Assembly: GCF_017996735.1 (NCBI RefSeq)
Contig: NZ_JAGOGJ010000019.1
Coordinates: 1 to 64,000 of the forward strand
Direction: 5' to 3'
Source of the DNA: Niveispirillum sp.
GTDB lineage: Bacteria > Pseudomonadota > Alphaproteobacteria > Azospirillales > Azospirillaceae
Length of the DNA: 64,000 nt
Shown here: in pieces, positions 57,866 to 64,000 of the stretch
How positions within the stretch are numbered: position 1 is the first letter of the stretch
Layout of the letters: each line of letters begins with the position of its first letter
Position numbers and translations under genes: made by a program
The notes under the pieces: model-generated
The model's database searches: none
What the model was told of the DNA's origin: nothing
The model's input: the letters and a program-made list of their open reading frames with translations, nothing else

Positions 57866-60130
57866 TCAGAACGACCTGGTGACGTTGATCCCGAAGGTCA
57901 GGGGGTCGCCATAGACGGCACTGCGGGAGAAGGCCAGCGCATCAAGATTGGTATTCGTGCCAACGAAATAGACATCGTCGGTCAGGTTCTTGACATAGGC
58001 CGACGCGGTCCAGTTCCCATCCGGTGACGCCCAACCCAAATGGAGGTTGATCATGGTGCGCGACGGCTGTGACATCTCAACAGTGTTGAAATGGTTGAAG
58101 TAGACCTTGTCGAACCAAGTCAAGTTGGCACGGGGCGTGATATCGCCGAAGTCCGTCTGGAATGTGTATCCGATCTCCCCGCCGAACTGATATTTCGGTG
58201 CATCCGGCAATTGCTTGCCGGTCAGATCCTGAAGACCGAGGTTCGCGAAGGCGGAGTTAACGTCGGAGAAGGTTTTGAACTTGCCATCCAGATAGGCGCC
58301 GTTGAAGGACAGCATCAGGCCACCGACGGGCCGGGCCGTGACTTCGGCCTCCAGTCCACGGATGCGCGCGGACGTGGCATTCTTCGTGACGATCGACGTC
58401 CCCACGATGATGCTTTCCTGCAGGTCTTTGTAGTCGTAATTGAATGCCGACATATTGACGCGCAGACGGCGGTCGAAGAGGTCTGCCTTGATACCGGCTT
58501 CGTAATTGCTCAGTTTCTCGGGCTTAAAGGGCGGCTGCAAGCCACCGACATTGAAGCCGCCGGATTTGAACCCGCGCGAATAGGTCGTGTACAGGTAAAC
58601 CGACTTGGTCGCCTGATAGCTGAGCGTGACCTTGGGATCGAACGAATCCCAACTCGCACCCTGGGTTCCCTCACCATTGCCGAGCAGGCCGAGTGCGGGA
58701 TTGAAGCCGGGGCGCAGCGGATCGTTCAGCACGAACGGATTGACGATATCGACCTGATGCTGCTCGAAAATCGTCTTCTTTTCATCGCTGTAGCGCGCGC
58801 CGACATCGAGTTCGAGCTGGTCCGTCAGGTGAATGTTCGCCTGACCGAAAATAGCCTTCGCCTTCGTCCGCACCCGCCCGAAGGAGCCATAGAATTCAAG
58901 GAACTGGTCGGGATTGGGGGCATGCAGGATGATGCCCTTGAACGGCACCTGGTTGCTGGCACTGTTGGTTTCGTCAAAATAATAGGCGCCGACGATGAGA
59001 TCGGCGAAATCGCCGATCTTCTGTGACAGGCGAAGCTCCGCCGACGTGGATTTCGAATGTTCATCGATATACATCTGGGTGAGTTCGGCGGTGGAGCCGT
59101 CGATGCTCGTCTCTTGCGACGCCATGAAATGACGATAGCCTGCCAGCAGCGTGATGACGGTCTCGTCAGAGAGGGACAGATCGGCTTGGCCCGAGGAGCC
59201 ATAGCTTTCGATGCGTTGCTTCGGGCCATGGCCCGCGGCGTCCTGTGGGTTGGTCGGCACAGTGGCGCCGATCAGTTCCACAAATGTCGGTATCGAGGCA
59301 TTGCCACGCCCGGCATAGCGATAGCCGCCGGCATTCTGATTCTGGGTTGTGTAATCGCCGGTCAGCTTGACGGCGAGTTTCTCCGAAGGCTCGAACTTGA
59401 TCTTGCCCCTGATGCTGCGGCTATGGTCGTCGTTCACATCGTCGCCGCTACTGAGATTGCGCCCATAGCCGTTGCGATCGACGGTGCGGAACGAAACCCG
59501 CGCCTGTACCGTGTCGGAAAGCGGTACGCCGACGGCCCCTTCGGTGCCGACCAGCCCGTAATTGCCGGCAGTCCCGGTAACGTACCCGTCCAGCATGCTG
59601 CCCGGATCGCGCGTGAGGATATTGATGGTGCCCGCGATTGCGTTCCGGCCATAGAGTGTGCCCTGTGGCCCACGCAGCACCTCGACCCGTTCGACGTCGT
59701 AAAAGCCCAGGAGCGCTGCCTGATTGCGGCTTTGATAAACGCCATCGGCATAGAGTGCCACGCGTGGTTCGCCGCCCGGCGAGATGCTGTTATAGCCGAT
59801 ACCGCGGATGCTGATTTTCGCATCGCCGGCGATGCGATTGAAGTTCAGGTTGGGGACATTCTGGCTCAACCCGGCAACGTCCGCGATGCTGGACAAGCGC
59901 AACGCGTCGCCATCGACCGCCGAAATCGCGATCGGCGTGCGCTGCACCGAGGTTGCCCGGCGTTCCGCCGTCACGATGATTTCGACCAGGCCGCCAGCGT
60001 CGCCTTGGGCACCGGCTTCAACCGTCGCCGCCAGGTTGCCCTGGGCCGGTCGGGTGGTATCGGCCTGTGCAAAGGCGGGCAGCGATACCAACGACAAAAG
60101 GCTGGCAGTGGAAAGCAACAGTCTTTTCAT
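57866..60130 (-). CDS. TonB-dependent receptor
   Basis: A 754-residue receptor with signal peptide (about 1-22, LPAFAQAD), TonB box LVEIIVTAERRATSVQRTP, plug (VERVEVLRGPQGTLYGRNAI) and barrel ending in GINVTRSF. GGGAGAG precedes the ATG at 60130; an upstream frame extension lacks a signal sequence. It is 90 bases downstream-to-upstream of the P450 gene on the same strand, so the two may form an operon. Confidence 0.93.
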   Translation of the reverse strand: MKRLLLSTASLLSLVSLPAFAQADTTRPAQGNLAATVEAGAQGDAGGLVEIIVTAERRATSVQRTPIAISAVDGDALRLSSIADVAGLSQNVPNLNFNRIAGDAKISIRGIGYNSISPGGEPRVALYADGVYQSRNQAALLGFYDVERVEVLRGPQGTLYGRNAIAGTINILTRDPGSMLDGYVTGTAGNYGLVGTEGAVGVPLSDTVQARVSFRTVDRNGYGRNLSSGDDVNDDHSRSIRGKIKFEPSEKLAVKLTGDYTTQNQNAGGYRYAGRGNASIPTFVELIGATVPTNPQDAAGHGPKQRIESYGSSGQADLSLSDETVITLLAGYRHFMASQETSIDGSTAELTQMYIDEHSKSTSAELRLSQKIGDFADLIVGAYYFDETNSASNQVPFKGIILHAPNPDQFLEFYGSFGRVRTKAKAIFGQANIHLTDQLELDVGARYSDEKKTIFEQHQVDIVNPFVLNDPLRPGFNPALGLLGNGEGTQGASWDSFDPKVTLSYQATKSVYLYTTYSRGFKSGGFNVGGLQPPFKPEKLSNYEAGIKADLFDRRLRVNMSAFNYDYKDLQESIIVGTSIVTKNATSARIRGLEAEVTARPVGGLMLSFNGAYLDGKFKTFSDVNSAFANLGLQDLTGKQLPDAPKYQFGGEIGYTFQTDFGDITPRANLTWFDKVYFNHFNTVEMSQPSRTMINLHLGWASPDGNWTASAYVKNLTDDVYFVGTNTNLDALAFSRSAVYGDPLTFGINVTRSF

Positions 60131-60495
60131 GGTGAAACTCTCCCTGGATGATTTGTTGTTTCTGTTATGAAAACGGCTTTCAGCTGCGCGACCTCGATCC
60201 CGAAATTTTCGGGTGACGGGCGAGGCTGGATTTTGCGGCTGTGAGCGTGCATTAGGGGCAGGGGTGGGGCGATACCCGTGCATCGTCTTGGCAAAGCTGG
60301 CAAAGCCGTCACGGACCGGTCACCGCTTCGATATCGAGCAGCACCAGATCCAGACGAGAGGCAGGATGTCCGGTACAAGCTGGGACACGGCTCTTCGCAT
60401 CACTGCCTCCCTTTTTCCGGCTTTTTTAGCCAGGCCGCTTTGACACACGGTTTTATGCAGTCCGGTAAGTGTCGTCAGATGACAAGTTTGGACTT

Positions 60496-60505
60496 GCGAT
60501 ACCTG
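60496..60505 (-). promoter_or_regulatory. Candidate operator motif 3 (site e)
   Basis: GCGATACCTG, exact reverse complement of CAGGTATCGC at 60558. Confidence 0.55.
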
Positions 60506-60557
60506 GAGCGACAACGAACGCTGCGGGAGCCAAGCGGAAAGCGCAGAGCGTATCATT

Positions 60558-60567
60558 CAGGTATCGC
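60558..60567 (+). promoter_or_regulatory. Candidate operator motif 3 (site f)
   Basis: CAGGTATCGC, identical to site d, about 120 bases upstream of the ABM gene. Confidence 0.55.
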
Positions 60568-60689
60568 CCGGCATTTTTTCTAATCGCCCGGCGCCCTTCG
60601 CAACCCCGTAGGGTGAGGCTGGCAATAACCACATAAACTCACCGGGAGGCAATAATGGCCGACGAGGTTTTCCGGCATGGAGTGCCGGC

Positions 60690-60992
60690 ATGATGGTCAT
60701 TGAAAACGCCATCATCACGATTGACCCTGCCATGGCCGACACTTTCGAAAAGGCCGTGGCGCAGGGGGCGCCGATCTTCCGCGCCGCGACGGGCTGCCAC
60801 GGCATGGCGCTGCAGCGCATCGTCGACGATCCCGCCCGTTATCGGCTGATCGTCACCTGGGAAACGATCGCGCACCATGTGCCGATGTTCTGGGAAACAC
60901 CCGGTTTCAAGGAATGGCAGGGGCTTGTGGCGAAGTATTTCGCGGACGTGCCGTCCCTTGAATATAACGAGGTTGTCCAGACCTACTTCTGA
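60690..60992 (+). CDS. Antibiotic biosynthesis monooxygenase (ABM)-domain protein
   Basis: A 100-residue ferredoxin-like alpha+beta barrel: ENAIITIDPAMADTFEKAVA, CHGMALQRIVDDPARYRLIV, then TWETIAHHVPMF. ABM proteins are small dimers that include cofactor-free monooxygenases, quinol oxygenases and heme-handling enzymes; which is not clear. Two ATGs (60690, 60693) follow GGAGTG. It is the first gene of a plus-strand set with an amidohydrolase. Confidence 0.8.
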   Translation: MMVIENAIITIDPAMADTFEKAVAQGAPIFRAATGCHGMALQRIVDDPARYRLIVTWETIAHHVPMFWETPGFKEWQGLVAKYFADVPSLEYNEVVQTYF

Positions 60993-61083
60993 ACCATTCC
61001 CGACCCGCCGCTTTTTGCGGCGCCGCAGCCCCGTGCGCGCACCGCCCCGGGGCATGTCCCAACGAAGCCCCGTAGGTGTGCAA

Positions 61084-62109
61084 ATGCAGGCAAGCCATCA
61101 GGAGGAAGCCCTCTTTCCTGACCTGCCCGTGATCGACAGCCAGCACCATCTGGTGGATCGCGTCAGCGACGAAATCGCGCCCGTCCTTGGATTGCGCCGC
61201 TTCCTGATCGACGATTATGTCGATTATCTCGGGAATACCCATAATGTGATCGCGTCCATCGCTGTCGAGGGCCGCGCCATGTATCGCGCGACGGGACCGG
61301 TGGAACGGCGTCCGGTGGGGGAAACCGAATTCCTCAACGGTCAGGCCGCGATGGCTGCGAGCGGGGAATATGGAAGCTGTCTGGTCGGTGCCGGCATCAT
61401 CGCTCACCTCGATTTTCGCATCGGCGATGGCATCGGCAAGCTTGTCGATGCACATGCGGCGGCTGCCCCACAGCGTCTGAAAGGCTTCCGCCAATCAGCA
61501 TTGTGGGATGCCGACCCGTCGATCCTGGGCAGCGTTTCCTTTGGCGGCGAAGGCCTGTATCGCCAGGACGCGTTCCTGCGGGGCTTCCGGCAATTCGCAA
61601 AACTTGGCTACATCTTCGACGCCTTCGTCCTCGCCCCGCAACTCGGCGACGTCATCGCCCTTGCCCGGCAATTCCCCGATACACAGATCGTCGTCGGCCA
61701 TGTCGGCCAGCCGATCGGCATCGGAGCCCATGCCGGGCGGATGGGCGCGGAGTATCCGCAATGGCGCAGCGACATGGCGACGCTGGCCGCCTGCGGGAAC
61801 GTATCCGTGAAACTGGGCGGGCTGGGCTCCTATCTGACCGGCTTCGATACATTCAGGGCCGATCCACCAGCATCGTCGGAACGGCTGGCCGCGGATTGGC
61901 GGCCCTATGTCGAAGTCGCCGTCGAACTGTTCGGCGCCGGGCGCTGCATGTTCGAGAGCAACCGACCGACCGACGATAGCGGCAGCTTCGGAACGCTGTG
62001 CAACGCCTACAAGCGCATTACCGCCGGATGCTCGGCCGGTGAACGTGTGGCGATCTTCGCCGGCACGGCACAGCGCATCTATCGGCTGGAGATTGAGGAG
62101 TACCTTTGA
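61084..62109 (+). CDS. Amidohydrolase-family (TIM-barrel) hydrolase/decarboxylase
   Basis: A 341-residue amidohydrolase-2 protein. The metal motif DxxHH is seen in VIDSQHHLVDR; later metal-region residues are VVGHVGQP, NVSVKLGGLGSY and the family's MFESNRPTDD. Members hydrolyse lactones or decarboxylate aromatic acids; a 2-pyrone-type lactonase is one option. The ATG at 61084 has only a weak ribosome site (TAGGTG). It ends one base before the next start. Confidence 0.85.
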   Translation: MQASHQEEALFPDLPVIDSQHHLVDRVSDEIAPVLGLRRFLIDDYVDYLGNTHNVIASIAVEGRAMYRATGPVERRPVGETEFLNGQAAMAASGEYGSCLVGAGIIAHLDFRIGDGIGKLVDAHAAAAPQRLKGFRQSALWDADPSILGSVSFGGEGLYRQDAFLRGFRQFAKLGYIFDAFVLAPQLGDVIALARQFPDTQIVVGHVGQPIGIGAHAGRMGAEYPQWRSDMATLAACGNVSVKLGGLGSYLTGFDTFRADPPASSERLAADWRPYVEVAVELFGAGRCMFESNRPTDDSGSFGTLCNAYKRITAGCSAGERVAIFAGTAQRIYRLEIEEYL

Positions 62110-62110
62110 C

Positions 62111-63160
62111 ATGAAATATAAACGCTTGGGCTCCACGGGCCTTTATGTCTCCGAAATCTGTCTTGGCGCCATGACCTTCGGTGGGGATCCCGCTGCAGGC
62201 ACCTTCAGAGGCATGGGTTATCTCGACCAGCCGCAGGTCGATGCCATCGTCGGCCGCGCCCTGGAAGCCGGGGTCAATTTCATCGACACCGCCGACACCT
62301 ATTTCATGGGCCAGTCCGAACGCATGGTGGGCCAGGCGCTCCGCAATCTGGGTGTGGCCCGCCGGGACATCGTGGTGGCCAGCAAGACCTCCGGCATTGT
62401 CGGTCCCGGCCCGAACGACCGTGGCGCATCGCGCGGCCATATCATGGATTCGGTGAAGGCCAGCCTTGACCGGTTGCAGACCGACTATATCGACCTGTAC
62501 CAGATTCACCAGACCGACACCGTCACTCGGGTGGACGAGACGCTGCGCGCGCTGGATGACCTGCGCAGCCAGGGCCTGATCCGCTATTTCGGTGTCTCGA
62601 ACTGGCATGCCTGGCGGATCGCGCGATCCCTCGGGATCAGCGAGGCGCGGAACTATGGCCGGTTCGAAGCCGTCCAGGCCTATTATTCCATCGCGGGCCG
62701 CGATATCGAACGCGAGCTGGCGCCGCTGATCGAGGCGGAAGGCCTCGGTCTGATGGTCTGGTCGCCGCTGGCTGGCGGCCTGTTGTCCGGCAAGTTCGGC
62801 CCCGGTGCCGAAACGCCGGAAGGTGCACGGCGCACAACTTTCAACTTCCCGCCGGTGAATACCGACCGCGCCTGGCCCATCGTCGCGGTCATGCGGGAGA
62901 TCGGGGCCGAACAGGGGGTGTCCGTCGCCCGCGTGGCGCTGGCCTGGCTGCTGGCCCGGCCAGCCGTCATGTCGGTGATCGTGGGCGCCAGCAACATCAA
63001 ACAGCTGGACGACAACCTGGCCGCCACCGACCTTGTCCTGTCGTCCGAGGCCATGGCCCGGCTGGACCAGATCAGTGCGCTGGAACCGGAATATCCGGGA
63101 TGGATGCTCACCTTCCAGGGGGACAGCCGCATCCCCAAGCCGTTCAATCCCAAACCGTAA
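62111..63160 (+). CDS. Aldo/keto reductase
   Basis: A 349-residue AKR with the catalytic tetrad visible: Asp/Tyr in FIDTADTYFMGQSE, Lys in VVASKTSGIVG, His in DLYQIHQTDTVT. The NADPH segment near the end is VIVGASNIKQLDDNL. GAGG precedes the ATG at some distance. It reduces a carbonyl or oxidises an alcohol of the pathway. Confidence 0.9.
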   Translation: MKYKRLGSTGLYVSEICLGAMTFGGDPAAGTFRGMGYLDQPQVDAIVGRALEAGVNFIDTADTYFMGQSERMVGQALRNLGVARRDIVVASKTSGIVGPGPNDRGASRGHIMDSVKASLDRLQTDYIDLYQIHQTDTVTRVDETLRALDDLRSQGLIRYFGVSNWHAWRIARSLGISEARNYGRFEAVQAYYSIAGRDIERELAPLIEAEGLGLMVWSPLAGGLLSGKFGPGAETPEGARRTTFNFPPVNTDRAWPIVAVMREIGAEQGVSVARVALAWLLARPAVMSVIVGASNIKQLDDNLAATDLVLSSEAMARLDQISALEPEYPGWMLTFQGDSRIPKPFNPKP

Positions 63161-63518
63161 GCACGGGCGCCGCCTGCCTCCGTTCCAGGGACGCGCTGTT
63201 TTGGGTATCGCGACGGCGGAATTCTCATCTGATCTTTTAAACCGCCGCGCCTTACCCTTGACCTCGACAAGCCAGCATATGGCGATCGGTGACGAAAGCG
63301 ATGCAATGCCCATCCCATGGGCGTCGCCGCGTCGAGCCATCGCGAGCAGCCCCGAGCGAACGCAGTTCCGACCGTCCGGGAACCTGTTCGTGTGCAGGGG
63401 CCGATGCCTCCGGCATCGGCATCACCGCTTCGGTCATGGCTCCCCGGTTCGCGCGGGCGCCGGTCTTCGTCACCTGCAAACGACCAAACACATCAAAAGC
63501 GGGGAATGGTCAAACGCG
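63161..63518. other. Intergenic region before the CoA-transferase gene
   Basis: 358 bases with no convincing gene. It has a weak motif-3 site (GGGTATCGCG, 63203-63212) and a 9-bp hairpin (GCCGATGCC / GGCATCGGC, 63400-63420) in the leader. Confidence 0.45.
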
Positions 63519-64000
63519 ATGACACGTAAAATCTATCAGGACGCCGGTTCTGCCCTGGCCGGCCTGCTGCACGACGGCATGACGATCATATCGGGCGGGT
63601 TCGGCATCTGTGGCATCCCCGATGCCCTGCTCAAGGCGATTGACGAGACAGGGGTCAAAGACCTGACCATCGTCACCAACAATCCCGGCCTTGACGGCCT
63701 GGGTGTCGGCCGATTGGTGAATAGTGGCCGCATCGCGAAGCTGATCGCTTCCTATGCGGGCGAGAACGCCACCTTCGCGAAGCAATATCTCGCCGGCAAG
63801 GTACAGCTCGAATATTGCCCGCAGGGCACGCTCGTGGAGCGCATCCGGGCCGGCGGTGCCGGCATTCCCGCCTTCTTCACGCCAACCGGCGTGGGCACAG
63901 AAGTGGCGGCGGGCAAGGAAGTCCGCGTGTTCAACGGCCGCGAATACCTGATGGAACAGGGAATTTTCGGTGACCTGGCACTGATCCATGCCTGGAAGGC
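63519..64000 (+). CDS. 3-oxoacid CoA-transferase subunit A (partial, runs off the right edge)
   Basis: The first 160 residues of an alpha subunit: MTRKIYQDAGSALAGLLHDG, the family loop SGGFGICGIPDALL, NNPGLDGLGVGRL, and CPQGTLVERIRAGGAGIP with FFTPTGVGTEV. It transfers CoA from succinyl-CoA to a 3-oxoacid such as 3-oxoadipate or acetoacetate; the catalytic Glu is in subunit B, outside the window. GGGGA lies upstream. It marks the link from ring degradation to central metabolism. Confidence 0.9.
   Translation, partial: MTRKIYQDAGSALAGLLHDGMTIISGGFGICGIPDALLKAIDETGVKDLTIVTNNPGLDGLGVGRLVNSGRIAKLIASYAGENATFAKQYLAGKVQLEYCPQGTLVERIRAGGAGIPAFFTPTGVGTEVAAGKEVRVFNGREYLMEQGIFGDLALIHAWK

Larger units (their letters stand above)
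60131..60689. other. Divergent regulatory region with three motif-3 sites
   Basis: 559 bases between the TonB receptor and the ABM gene, with no convincing gene. It holds GCGATACCCG (60269-60278), GCGATACCTG (60496-60505) and CAGGTATCGC (60558-60567); the last two form an inverted pair 52 bases apart. This is the densest motif-3 region. Confidence 0.55.

Noticed and set aside
1..64000. CRISPR array, rRNA operon or prophage
   Set aside because: No regularly spaced repeats, no rRNA-like sequence and no phage structural genes were found on reading the window.

Overview
The window is GC-rich bacterial DNA. Several features point to an alphaproteobacterium: five large TonB-dependent receptors or their regulators, a FecI/FecR module, glcDEFG, and GTCACCCCGG-type intergenic palindromes. 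A Rhodospirillales (Azospirillaceae-like) or sphingomonad host is most likely; the sequence alone does not decide between them. No rRNA or complete tRNA gene and no CRISPR array was seen.

Layout. (1) 1-7.6 kb: the end of an IS5-type transposase, then a minus-strand operon of an ECF sigma factor, FecR, a signal-transducing TonB receptor and an S9 peptidase that resembles lasso-peptide isopeptidases. (2) 7.9-9.75 kb: a scrambled IS3/IS3 junction and the tail of a serine recombinase. (3) 9.9-32.4 kb, catabolic cluster I. A minus-strand meta-cleavage operon (HMS dehydrogenase, VOC protein, extradiol dioxygenase, HCOMODA-type decarboxylase, 2-oxopentenoate hydratase, 4-oxalocrotonate decarboxylase) has its own GntR regulator and a MarR gene at its far end. 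Opposite it runs a 12-gene plus-strand operon (WrbA, ferredoxin, 4-OT, AtaL-like, SnoaL-like, VOC, epoxide hydrolase, P450, FAH, HtaA-like, alpha/beta hydrolase, SDR). An MBL hydrolase, a TonB receptor, a ferredoxin reductase, an SDR and another SnoaL-like gene follow. (4) 32.6-37 kb: an IS3-family (IS407-like) element, a second copy of the recombinase-tail repeat, a Fic-like gene and an unknown gene. (5) 37-64 kb, catabolic cluster II: flavin monooxygenase with ferredoxin and ferredoxin reductase, gamma-CA-like protein, GlcG/F/E/D, a Rieske oxygenase, FAH enzymes, a LysR regulator, a second flavin monooxygenase, hydrolase, SDR, VOC protein, a TonB receptor, a P450, another TonB receptor, an ABM protein, an amidohydrolase, an aldo/keto reductase and the start of a CoA-transferase.

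How the genes may work together (inference). Cluster I reads as uptake through the outer membrane (TonB receptor), P450 attack using its own ferredoxin and reductase, epoxide opening, dehydrogenation and hydrolysis, then extradiol cleavage of a carboxylated catechol and the 4-oxalocrotonate branch. The terminal aldolase and acylating aldehyde dehydrogenase are not in the window. Cluster II has a parallel set of oxygenases and ends in 2-hydroxyacid oxidation and CoA-thioester formation. The substrates cannot be named from sequence.

The strongest new signals are regulatory and structural. One 16-base motif (GACTTATACGTCCTAT) and one TGTATCC motif recur at cluster I promoters. A different motif (CAGGTATCRC) recurs at cluster II promoters. 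A three-copy hairpin element sits directly after stop codons in cluster I. A 120-bp direct repeat flanks cluster I. An orphan lasso-peptide-type uptake/cleavage operon lies at the left end.
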